The position numbers and the translations under genes are program-made. From contig JARXAU010000036.1 in assembly GCA_029865675.1 (NCBI GenBank), positions 1 to 19,759 of the forward strand: a DNA stretch of 19,759 nt, given 5' to 3'. The DNA is from Rhodoferax sp. (lineage in GTDB: Bacteria > Pseudomonadota > Gammaproteobacteria > Burkholderiales > Burkholderiaceae_C). This document shows positions 6,849-14,549 of this stretch, piece after piece (position 1 is the stretch's first letter; the number at the start of each line of letters is the position of its first letter). The notes beneath the pieces are model-generated. The model was not told the DNA's origin, made no database searches, and worked only from the letters and a program-made list of their open reading frames with translations.

Positions 6849-7655
6849 TCAATCACACCCCTGGTAGCTCCGCGCCAGACACTCCTGCGCCATCTGTTGC
6901 GCGTCAGTGATTTGCTGCGGGCTCATGCGACCGGCGACTGCGTCGCGATTGAAAGAGGCGACTGGCTCTCCTTTGGTAGCCCCCAGGATGAGCCAAGCAA
7001 GGGCCTTAACGTCGTCCCGCCCCACACCGCGGCCCTTGCCATACATCAAACCCAAGTTGGCCTGCGCGCCCGCATGTCCTTGCGCTGCGGCCAGGCGGTA
7101 CCAGTTCGCTGCTTCTGCGTCGTCCTTCACCACGCCGCGGCCCATGGAGTACAGGTAACCCAAGTTGACCTGCGCTTTTGCAAGTCCTTGCGCTGCGGCC
7201 AGGCGGTACCAGTTCACTGCTTCGGCGTCTTCCTGCGCCACGCCTCTGCCATTCTCGTAGGCCATGCCCAAGTTCAATTGCGCCGTTGCCAGTCCTTGTG
7301 CTGCGGCTAGTCGGTGCCACTTCAATGCTTCGGCGTAATCCTGACCCACGCCTAAGCCGCGTGCGTACTTTTGACCTAAGTTGGCCTGTGCAGCTGCATT
7401 ACCTTGCGCTGCGGCCAAGCGGTACCACTTCACCGCTTCGTTGTAGTCTTGCGCCACGCCGTGGCCCATGTCGTACGCGTAAGCTAATTTCACCTGCGCC
7501 CAGGCCTCGCCTTTCAAAGCGAATGGCCGGGTGATTTGTAATTCGGTCGCATAGTCGCCCCGCGCATGGGCAGCCACCGCATCAGCCAAGGGGTCAGCCC
7601 AAACCGGCATAACCAAAAGCAGGGCCAACAGAGCCAAAACTAATTTCTTCATCAT
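6849..7655 (-). CDS. Secreted Sel1-repeat protein (paralogue B, regular)
   Basis: The 268-residue product has a signal peptide (MMKKLVLALLALLLVMPVWA, residues 1-20), a short GDYATELQITRPFALKGEAW module (33-52) and five Sel1 repeats of exactly 36 residues (51-86, 87-122, 123-158, 159-194, 195-230). The repeats are near-uniform at the core KWYRLAAAQG. The tail (MSPQQITDAQ...ECLARSYQGCD) is shared with the gene at 5955. The regular repeat length and high similarity between repeats suggest recent repeat expansion or homogenisation. A GAAAGG ribosome-binding site lies nine bases before the start, within a leader also shared with the paralogue. The AT-rich DNA upstream (7656-7800) probably holds the promoter, but no clear -35/-10 pair can be named. 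The role is likely protein scaffolding in the periplasm, with ligand unknown. Confidence 0.88.
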   Translation of the reverse strand: MMKKLVLALLALLLVMPVWADPLADAVAAHARGDYATELQITRPFALKGEAWAQVKLAYAYDMGHGVAQDYNEAVKWYRLAAAQGNAAAQANLGQKYARGLGVGQDYAEALKWHRLAAAQGLATAQLNLGMAYENGRGVAQEDAEAVNWYRLAAAQGLAKAQVNLGYLYSMGRGVVKDDAEAANWYRLAAAQGHAGAQANLGLMYGKGRGVGRDDVKALAWLILGATKGEPVASFNRDAVAGRMSPQQITDAQQMAQECLARSYQGCD

Positions 7656-7857
7656 CGCGAACTACCTTTCTACAGCGCTCAATTTGCCAGCCGAAGCGCT
7701 GGGTTTATTCGCGTTGAACCGATCCCCATATTAATTTGCATCTTCGAATAAAACACCAAATAAACAATCAAATAAGTGAAGTGTGCAAGCCCCAGTTGAT
7801 TCGTATGACCGTGCCAATATCGCTGGCGAAATGGCCAACCGGTAATGCGCCGCGCAT

Positions 7858-7887
7858 AAAAAACGGGCTCTAGAGAGCCCGTTTTTT
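7858..7887 (-). terminator. Strong bidirectional intrinsic terminator
   Basis: A perfect inverted repeat: six A, ACGGGCTCT-type arm, tight AG loop, the complementary arm AGAGCCCGT, then six T. Being symmetric it can work in both directions. The oxidoreductase gene ends 33 bases away on the minus strand, so its transcript is the most likely client; it also shields the Sel1 promoter region from read-through. Confidence 0.9.
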
Positions 7888-7920
7888 GCCTGCCACGCGC
7901 AGAGAAGCGCGCAAACGCCT

Positions 7921-10900
7921 CTACAAACTCCCCCCCAAGCCCTCCCACTGCGCCCGCACCGCCGCAACATGGCGCGCCTTGACGTGGCCAAAGCCGCGAA
8001 TCTGCTCGGGCAGTTTGGCAAAGGCCAGGGCGTCGGCGGTGTTGGTGGGGCCGAGCTTGTCCAGATAGGACGTTAGTGTGCTTTGGTAGCTGGTAATCAG
8101 CGCGCGCTCTTGGCGGCGTTCTTCGGTGCGACCGAAGGGGTCTAGCGCGGTGCCGCGCAGCACTTTGAGCGGCGCCAGCAGCTTGAAGCCCCAGGCCATC
8201 AGCGGGCCAAACTTTTGCTTTTGCAGTTCGCCTTTGTCATTCTTTTTGGCCAGCAGGGGCGGTGCCAGGTGGTAGTGCACTTGGTAGTCACCTTCAAACA
8301 TATCGCCTATTTTTTTGCCAAAGGCCGAGTCACTGTGCAGGCGGGCGACTTCGTATTCGTCTTTGTAGGCCATGAGCTTGAACAGGTAGCGCGCCACGGC
8401 AAAGCTCAGGGGCAGGGCTTGCGCGTCAGCGGCCTGCGGCGCGGGGCCTGACTCCGCGGCCTGCGCCGCGTCGGTCGAATCTGGCGCCTGCGCCGCATAG
8501 CCAGAATTCGCCGTCTGTTCCGCCTGGCGCACGCGCTCTACAAAAGCGGTGTAGTGCCGGGCGTAGGCGGCGTTTTGGTAGGCGGTTAAAAACATGGCGC
8601 GCTGCTGCACAAAGGCGTCCAGCGACGCGGCGCGCTCTTGCGGTGCGCGCACAAACTGCACGGTCTGGCCGGGTTGCAAGGCGCGCGCCACGGCGGCGCT
8701 GTCGTGCGCGGCGCGGCGGCCCCATTGGAAGGCGGCGTGGTTTTTCTCAACGGCTACGGCGTTGAGTTCCATGGCGCGCAACAAGGATGCTTGCGCCAGC
8801 GGAATCCAGCCCTTTTGCCAGGCAAAGCCCAGCATCACCGGGTTGGTGAAGATGCTGTCGCCCAGCAACTGGCTGGCGATGCCCTCGGCGTCCACACAGC
8901 CCAGGGCGGCGGGGTCTTGCAGCGTGTCGGCAATTTGCGCAATGCAGGCCTCGCCGGGGTTGGCCCAGTTGGCGTTTTTCACAAAGGCGGCGGTGGGCGC
9001 GCTGTGGCTGTTCATGACCACGTGGCTGCGCCCGGCGCGCAGGCGCAGCGAGGTTTCTTTGCCAGCGGTGACGATGGGGTCGCAGCCAATCACCAGGTCG
9101 GCGCAGGCCATGCCCACGCGGGTGGTGCGGATGGCGTCTTGCGTCTGGCCAATCAGCACATGGCTCCAGGTGGCGCCGCCTTTTTGCGCCAGGCCCCCGG
9201 CGTCTTGGGTGACGATGCCCTTGCCTTCCATGTGCGCGGCCACACCCAGCAACTGGCCGATGGTGATGACGCCGGTGCCGCCCACGCCGGCCACCACCAG
9301 GCCCCACACGCCGTCATGCGCGGTGGCCAGGTCGGCGATAGCGGGTTCGGGGATGTTGTCCATCTGGCCCGGAGCTGCCAGCGCAGTCGCCTTTTTCTTG
9401 CGCAGGCTGCCGCCCTCCACCGTCACAAAGCTGGGGCAAAAGCCTTTGACGCACGAGACGTCTTTGTTGCAAGTGCTTTGGTTGATCTGGCGCTTGCGGC
9501 CAAAGTCGGTTTCCAGCGGCTCGACGCTAATGCAATTGCTTTGCACGCCGCAGTCGCCGCAGCCTTCGCACACCAATTCGTTGATCACTACGCGCACCGC
9601 CGGGTCCACCAGCGTGCCGCGTTTGCGGCGGCGGCGTTTTTCGGTGGCGCAGGTTTGGTCGTAAATGATGACGGTGGTGCCTTTAATTTCCCGGAACTCG
9701 CGCTGGATGCGGTCCAACTCGTCGCGGTGCTCCACGTGCACGCCGTCAGGCAGCCCTTTGGCGCTGGCGTATTTCTCAGGCTCGTCGGTCACCACCACAA
9801 TGCGCACGGCGCCTTCGGCCCGCATGCTTTGCGCAATTTGCACCACGCTGTGGCCTTCGGGCCGTTCACCGATTTGCTGGCCGCCGGTCATGGCCACGGC
9901 GTCGTTGTACAAAATCTTGTAGGTGATGTTGACGCCCGCCGCAATCGACTGGCGCACCGCCAGCAGGCCGCTGTGAAAGTAGGTGCCGTCGCCCAGGTTG
10001 GCAAACATATGTTGGTCGGTGACAAAAGGCTGCTGGCCGACCCAGGGTACGCCCTCGCCGCCCATTTGGGTAAAGCCGGTGGTAGCGCGGTCCATCCAGA
10101 TGCTCATGAAATGGCAGCCAATGCCGGCCATGGCGCGCGAGCCCTCGGGCACTTTGGTGCTGGTGTTGTGCGGGCAGCCCGAGCAAAACCAGGGCTGGCG
10201 GTCGCCCAGCGGCGCGCCCAGTTGCAGGGTGTGCATGGCGCGCTCTTTGGCGTCGAGTACGGCGATGTGCACTTCCATGCGCGCAGCCACATCGGCGTCC
10301 ACACCGAGCTTTTTCAGGCGCTGGGCGATGGCGCGGGCAATCAGCGCGGGCGACAAATCGGCATTCGCTCGCAGCAAAGTGTTGGCGCTGGGGTTAGGCA
10401 TGGACCATTCGCCGCCGCCGCCCCCACCGGTTCCGTCTGGGCTGTCGCTGTCCACCTCGTTGAACTTGCCCAGCACGCGCGGGCGCACATCGGCACGCCA
10501 GTGGTACAGCTCTTCTTTGAGCTGGTATTCAATAACCTGGCGTTTCTCTTCCACCACCAAAATCTCTTGCAGCCCGGTGGCAAATTCGCGGGTGAGTTGG
10601 GCTTCGAGCGGCCACACCACCGCCACCTTGTGCAGGCGAATGCCCACGCGCTGGCAGGTGGCATCGTCCAGCCCCAGGTCCAACAAGGCCTGGCGCGTGT
10701 CGTTAAAGGCCTTGCCGCTGGCCATCAGGCCAAAGCGGTCGTGCGGGCCTTGAATGACGTTGTAGTTGAGCCGATTGGCGCGGATGTAGGCCAGCGCGGC
10801 GTACCACTTGGTGTCAAACAAGCGGGCTTCTTGGTCGAGCGCGGCGTCGGGCCAGCGGATGTGCACGCCGCCTGGCGGCATGGCAAAGTCGGTGGGCAAG

Positions 10901-11604
10901 GCGATGCGCACGCGCTGCGGGTCCACGTCCACCGCCGCGCTGGACTCGACAATTTCCTGGATGGTCTTCATGCCCGCCCAGACCCCGGCGTAGCGTCTCA
11001 TGGCAATGCCGTGCAGGCCCAGGTCGAGTACGTCTTGCACGCTGGCCGGGAAAAACAGCGGCGTACCGCAGGCCTTGAAGATGTGGTCGCTCTGGTGCGC
11101 AGCGGTAGAGCTTTTGGCCACATGGTCGTCCCCGGCCACGGCCAGCACGCCGCCCCAAGGCGTGGTGCCCGCCATATTGGCGTGCTTGAACACGTCGGAG
11201 CAGCGGTCCACGCCCGGGCCTTTGCCGTACCAGATGCCAAACACGCCGTCGTATTTGTTCACCCCCGGCGGCGCAAAGCCCAGCTGCTGCGTGCCCCACA
11301 AGGCGGTGGCGGCCAGCTCTTCGTTCACGCCGGGCTGGAACACCACGTGGTGTTCTTGCAAATGCGCCTTCGCCTTTTGCAGCGCCTGGTCGTAGTTGCC
11401 CAATGGCGAGCCGCGGTAGCCGCTGATAAAGCCGGCCGTGTTTTTGCCGGCGGCGAGGTCGCGCACGCGCTGCAGCATGGGCAGGCGCACCAGGGCTTGC
11501 ACGCCGCTCATGAAGGCGGTGCCGGTGTTTTGCGTGTATTTGTCGTCCAGGCTGAGGGCGTGGGGCGCGGGGCGCAGCTGGGCGGGGGTGACTGGGGCGT
11601 TCAT
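7921..11604 (-). CDS. Fused indolepyruvate:ferredoxin oxidoreductase family enzyme
   Basis: This 1227-residue enzyme is expected to decarboxylate an aromatic 2-oxo acid (indolepyruvate or phenylpyruvate) to the acyl-CoA and pass electrons to ferredoxin, in aromatic amino-acid breakdown. It is the fused IorA-IorB type. Visible parts: pyrimidine-binding TPP domain (about 25-380, GFISGYRGSPLGNYD); TPP-binding domain with CSGCPHNTST (474-483), GDGTYFHSG (538-546) and NDAVAMTGGQ (567-576); a cysteine cluster C679xxCxxC...C691 and C712, C718, C723 for iron-sulfur binding; a gamma domain with GVGGTGVITIGQLL (773-786); and a long C-terminal extension. An Ala/Pro-rich linker with imperfect repeats lies at about 1031-1065. 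The start at 11604 follows AGGAGA by nine bases; a longer frame begins at 11694 but lacks such a site. It appears to be a single-gene transcript ending at 7858-7887. The preferred oxo acid cannot be read from sequence. Confidence 0.92.
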   Translation of the reverse strand: MNAPVTPAQLRPAPHALSLDDKYTQNTGTAFMSGVQALVRLPMLQRVRDLAAGKNTAGFISGYRGSPLGNYDQALQKAKAHLQEHHVVFQPGVNEELAATALWGTQQLGFAPPGVNKYDGVFGIWYGKGPGVDRCSDVFKHANMAGTTPWGGVLAVAGDDHVAKSSTAAHQSDHIFKACGTPLFFPASVQDVLDLGLHGIAMRRYAGVWAGMKTIQEIVESSAAVDVDPQRVRIALPTDFAMPPGGVHIRWPDAALDQEARLFDTKWYAALAYIRANRLNYNVIQGPHDRFGLMASGKAFNDTRQALLDLGLDDATCQRVGIRLHKVAVVWPLEAQLTREFATGLQEILVVEEKRQVIEYQLKEELYHWRADVRPRVLGKFNEVDSDSPDGTGGGGGGEWSMPNPSANTLLRANADLSPALIARAIAQRLKKLGVDADVAARMEVHIAVLDAKERAMHTLQLGAPLGDRQPWFCSGCPHNTSTKVPEGSRAMAGIGCHFMSIWMDRATTGFTQMGGEGVPWVGQQPFVTDQHMFANLGDGTYFHSGLLAVRQSIAAGVNITYKILYNDAVAMTGGQQIGERPEGHSVVQIAQSMRAEGAVRIVVVTDEPEKYASAKGLPDGVHVEHRDELDRIQREFREIKGTTVIIYDQTCATEKRRRRKRGTLVDPAVRVVINELVCEGCGDCGVQSNCISVEPLETDFGRKRQINQSTCNKDVSCVKGFCPSFVTVEGGSLRKKKATALAAPGQMDNIPEPAIADLATAHDGVWGLVVAGVGGTGVITIGQLLGVAAHMEGKGIVTQDAGGLAQKGGATWSHVLIGQTQDAIRTTRVGMACADLVIGCDPIVTAGKETSLRLRAGRSHVVMNSHSAPTAAFVKNANWANPGEACIAQIADTLQDPAALGCVDAEGIASQLLGDSIFTNPVMLGFAWQKGWIPLAQASLLRAMELNAVAVEKNHAAFQWGRRAAHDSAAVARALQPGQTVQFVRAPQERAASLDAFVQQRAMFLTAYQNAAYARHYTAFVERVRQAEQTANSGYAAQAPDSTDAAQAAESGPAPQAADAQALPLSFAVARYLFKLMAYKDEYEVARLHSDSAFGKKIGDMFEGDYQVHYHLAPPLLAKKNDKGELQKQKFGPLMAWGFKLLAPLKVLRGTALDPFGRTEERRQERALITSYQSTLTSYLDKLGPTNTADALAFAKLPEQIRGFGHVKARHVAAVRAQWEGLGGSL

Positions 11605-11613
11605 GGTGAGAAG

Positions 11614-11619
11614 TCTCCT
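11614..11619 (-). promoter_or_regulatory. Ribosome-binding site deciding the start at 11604
   Basis: The minus strand reads AGGAGA nine bases before the ATG that begins MNAPVTPAQL. This supports the shorter product over an open frame extending 30 codons further upstream. Confidence 0.75.
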
Positions 11620-11710
11620 GAATGGGGGTGAGCCGCCTTGTGGGCACCGGTCAGCGTGGCCCAGCGTGGCCGCTTGCGGGCTGCGAGGGTGCACCTGCGG
11701 CGCAGTGTAG

Positions 11711-12925
11711 TCAAGCCGCGTCCCACACAGCCGCTGCGGCTTCCGGGTAGAGATTGGGAAACAAGAGGTGCAAGCTGTCTAGCGGAAATCCAATGCGCAC
11801 CGCGCCCTTGGGGGTGTCGCTTTGCAGCAATCCGTCCTCCAGGAGTTTGGACAAAACTTTGCGACCCGTGCGTTCTGCCAGACCCGTCATTTGCACAAAC
11901 TCGCCACGCGCCACCGGGCCCACGGCCAGCACATGGTGCAGCGCCACAATAGCCTCGGCGCGGTAAAGCGCCGCATCACCCATCTGGCTGCGCACCAGCA
12001 CCAAACCCGCCAGCCGGTCTTTGAGCGAATCCAGGTCCAGCGCCTGCGCCATGAAGCGGACCTGGTCGTGGCAAACATCGATAAAAAACTCGCACCAGGC
12101 GCGCAGCATTTTTTCGCTCAGGTTGCCACGGCCATCCAGGTCGCCGTGGCGCGGCATATCGGCTTCTGACAGGCGGGCGTAGTAAGCATCCCGCTGGCGG
12201 GCCAGGCCCCGGTTGACCGACCAGAGCCCGCCGCTTAAACGGTGCAGCACGGCGTGCAACTGCAGGCGGGCGGCGCGGCCATTGCCGTCCGAAAACGGAT
12301 GCACCCACACCAGGCGGTGGTGGGCGCACGCAGCCACCACCAACAAGCGGTCCAGGCCCCAGTCTTGCGCGTACACCGCGTCGGCACGCGCCAAAAACTG
12401 TGGCACCGAGGCCCACGTGGGCGCTTGGTGCCGGGCCACGGTGACGTCTTCGCTGCGCAGCACGCCGGGCTCCACGCCACGGCCTTCGTCGCTCAGGCAG
12501 TCCGCCTCGGACAGTTGGGCGTACAAGCTTTGGTGCGCCAGCACCAGCGTGCGGCTGTGCAGCGCCTGCGCCTCGGTGGGGGCCGTCGCCTCCAGCGCCA
12601 GCTCTGCCTGGATGTGCGCCAAGGCCAAGCGCTGGCGTTTTGCCACCGCAGGCTGGTCAGAAAAATTCGCCTTCAAGGCGCGTTCAATGTTCAGGGGGTG
12701 GGTGCTTTGGCCCTCTATGCGATTGGAGTAATACGAGTTCATGGACCGCACCAGCGCCCGAATCTCGCCGCGTGTGGCCACGTTGGTCGCCCCTTGCAGC
12801 CGCAGCGCAGCCTCCATAACAGGGCGCGCCCGCAGCGCCAGCGCGTCCAGGCCCAGGCCAGGCAGCAGGGGTTCAAACTGGTGCGGCTGGTCGTAGGCCT
12901 GAACAGTGGCGGGTGGAATGGACAT
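11711..12925 (-). CDS. Fic-family protein adenylyltransferase with N-terminal autoinhibitory motif
   Basis: Fic enzymes transfer AMP (or another nucleotide part) from a nucleotide to a hydroxyl group of a target protein. The 404-residue product has the canonical active-site motif HPFSDGNGRAAR at 209-220, with catalytic His209 and all the conserved residues. It also has the inhibitory motif SNRIEG at 67-72, matching [S/T]xxxE[G/N], placed before the Fic core as in class II Fic proteins, where the Glu blocks productive ATP binding. The C-terminal part (about 330-395: ARGEFVQMTGLAERTGRKVLSKLLEDGLLQ) reads as a winged helix, common in this Fic subgroup. The stop lies 106 bases upstream of the oxidoreductase start. 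A sigma-70-like promoter is seen upstream at 12952-12979. Target proteins are unknown. No separate antitoxin is next to it, which fits intramolecular inhibition. Confidence 0.92.
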   Translation of the reverse strand: MSIPPATVQAYDQPHQFEPLLPGLGLDALALRARPVMEAALRLQGATNVATRGEIRALVRSMNSYYSNRIEGQSTHPLNIERALKANFSDQPAVAKRQRLALAHIQAELALEATAPTEAQALHSRTLVLAHQSLYAQLSEADCLSDEGRGVEPGVLRSEDVTVARHQAPTWASVPQFLARADAVYAQDWGLDRLLVVAACAHHRLVWVHPFSDGNGRAARLQLHAVLHRLSGGLWSVNRGLARQRDAYYARLSEADMPRHGDLDGRGNLSEKMLRAWCEFFIDVCHDQVRFMAQALDLDSLKDRLAGLVLVRSQMGDAALYRAEAIVALHHVLAVGPVARGEFVQMTGLAERTGRKVLSKLLEDGLLQSDTPKGAVRIGFPLDSLHLLFPNLYPEAAAAVWDAA

Positions 12926-12951
12926 GGAGTTGCCGGTATTTATTTCGCTTT

Positions 12952-12979
12952 ATTTTAGGTTAAATACGTTTAAAGTCAA
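12952..12979 (-). promoter_or_regulatory. Putative sigma-70 promoter of the fic gene with a palindrome in its spacer
   Basis: On the minus strand TTGACT (-35) and TAAAAT (-10) are separated by 16 bases, about 27 bases upstream of the fic ATG. The spacer contains TTAAACGTATTTAA, an inverted repeat with 5-base arms around CGTA. The region is far more AT-rich than its surroundings. The promoter call is by consensus match only; the palindrome as an operator is inference. Confidence 0.55.
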
Positions 12980-13070
12980 TAACTTATAGTTCTAAGCTCT
13001 GTGACCACAAGAAACTTTTTGCCGATATTTTTTCCGCTAATTTTGCGCTTCGCGCCGCCACCGCAAGCAA

Positions 13071-14342
13071 TCAAAAACACGTGTGTATCGCGCCAGAGAC
13101 CGCGCCGTCGTCTTCAACAAGCGGCATCCAGCGCCATTTGTCAAAAGTGGTGCAGGGGTGCGACAGACCCAGGGCCACGCGGTCGCCCACGGCGGGTACA
13201 AGGCCTGCCGGGTCAAAGCGCAGAAAGGCGTGCTGGTCGTTCAGGGCGGTAATGCGCCAGTCGGGTGGCGGGCTTTGCGCGTCTTGCAGGTGGCGCACTT
13301 GCGGCGGGGCGTGCCACTGCACGGTGGGCAGCGCCAGGTCATAAGAGATGTCGCGCTTGCCGCAGGAGAGCAGCGCAAGCCCCGGCTCGGGCACCGATTG
13401 CACCAGCGCCCACACTTCCAGCGCGGACAGCAGCGAATCCGCCAGGCCCTCGCGCTGCTCCACCAGGCGCAGGTAGTTGCGGTAGTGCCAGTGGTCGTGC
13501 GCCAGGTAGCAGCCCGAGCGCAACACGCCACACACCGGCTGGGACAGGCATTGGGCCTGCAATAGCGGCAGCACCAGGTCAAACACCGCAGAGCCACCCG
13601 CCGACAGCAATATGTCGCCCGGCGCAAACCAGCCCTTCGCGTCGCAGGCGCGCGCCACTTCCAGCACGCGGCGCACCAGGTCGCTGACCTGCACCGGGTC
13701 CAGCGCGGGGTCGCACACGGCGGCGGGGCCCTCATAACACTCCACGCCACCCAGGCGCACGGCGGGCGAGGCGGCCAGCGCCTGGGCCAGCGCCAGTGCT
13801 TCGTCTAAGCTGCGGCAACCGGTGCGCTGCCCGGCAATGCCCATTTCCAGCAGCACGTCAAAGGGCTCGAACTGGTCTTGCGCCAGCGCCCATTGCTCAA
13901 TCAGCCGCAGCTGCGCCAGCGAATCCACCAAAAACCAGACCCGCAAACCCGGTGTCTGGCGCAACAGGTGCTGTAGCCCGGCCAGGTCCGCAGCGCCCAA
14001 AACTTGGTTGGCAATCAGGGCGCGCCGCACGCCCGCCGCCACGCCCACGCTGAGCTGGAACACCGTGGCAAACGTCAGCCCCCAAGCACCCTCCGCCAGC
14101 TGCAACGCAAATAGCTGGGGCGACATGGTGGTTTTGCCATGCGGCGCAAATTGCACGCCCTTGCGGTCTGCAAAGTCTTGCATCCAGCGCAGGTTGTGCA
14201 TCAACGCGCTGCGGCGTAGCACGGCGATTGGATAGGCCAGGTCGTCGTTCAGCAGGTGCCAGCCGCGCTGGGCGATGTTGGCCAAGTCGCCGGGGGTGGC
14301 GGAGAGGGGGAGGCTTTTGGGGTAGGCGGCGGAGTGGGGCAT
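13071..14342 (-). CDS. D-serine dehydratase-like (DSD1 family) PLP/zinc enzyme
   Basis: The family has an alanine-racemase-type PLP barrel plus a C-terminal zinc-binding domain, and includes eukaryotic-type D-serine dehydratase and bacterial D-threo-3-hydroxyaspartate dehydratase, which turn D-hydroxyamino acids into oxo acids and ammonia. The 423-residue product has the PLP lysine in FAPHGKTTMSPQL (Lys70), an LLEMGIAGQRTGC segment, GVECYEGPAAV, GDILLSAGGSAVFDLVL and, near the end, LSHPCTTFDKW, whose His395 and Cys397 match the zinc ligands of the family. No signal peptide is seen, so it is cytoplasmic. A GTG at 14372 gives ten more residues; neither start has a good ribosome-binding site, and the ATG is preferred. 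The substrate cannot be assigned between D-serine, D-threonine and hydroxyaspartate types. There is no obvious functional link to neighbours. Confidence 0.85.
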   Translation of the reverse strand: MPHSAAYPKSLPLSATPGDLANIAQRGWHLLNDDLAYPIAVLRRSALMHNLRWMQDFADRKGVQFAPHGKTTMSPQLFALQLAEGAWGLTFATVFQLSVGVAAGVRRALIANQVLGAADLAGLQHLLRQTPGLRVWFLVDSLAQLRLIEQWALAQDQFEPFDVLLEMGIAGQRTGCRSLDEALALAQALAASPAVRLGGVECYEGPAAVCDPALDPVQVSDLVRRVLEVARACDAKGWFAPGDILLSAGGSAVFDLVLPLLQAQCLSQPVCGVLRSGCYLAHDHWHYRNYLRLVEQREGLADSLLSALEVWALVQSVPEPGLALLSCGKRDISYDLALPTVQWHAPPQVRHLQDAQSPPPDWRITALNDQHAFLRFDPAGLVPAVGDRVALGLSHPCTTFDKWRWMPLVEDDGAVSGAIHTCF

Positions 14343-14479
14343 GGCGATCAGCCGAGGCGTCGGGCGCGGCACGAGGGTCGAGGGTCGAATATTGGGCTTG
14401 TGGGCCGCACATCGCGGCTGGCCCGCTGGCAGGTGCAGGCCGGTATTTGGGTCAGTGTAAGCAACGGGCCAGCAGGCGC

Positions 14480-14513
14480 AAAAAAGCCCCGCAGCCTAGT
14501 AGGGTGCGGGGCT
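14480..14513 (-). terminator. Intrinsic terminator of the lipoprotein gene
   Basis: On the minus strand: AGCCCCGCA, an 11-base loop, TGCGGGGCT, then a run of six T. It lies 37 bases beyond the stop of the lipoprotein gene at 14550 and fits termination of that transcript before the D-serine dehydratase-like gene. Confidence 0.85.
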
Positions 14514-14549
14514 GGTCATCCAGGCCGCTGCGGCCTGCGCTGGGATGTT

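Noticed and set aside
8638..11631. A 997-codon open frame on the plus strand opposite the oxidoreductase
   Set aside because: It is an antisense shadow caused by GC-rich codon usage. Its translation is low-complexity, rich in His, Ala and Val, without domains, while the minus strand encodes a well-recognised enzyme.
13000..13070. Possible terminator of the D-serine dehydratase-like gene
   Set aside because: Only weak, poorly paired GC arms with scattered T residues; not distinguishable from background.
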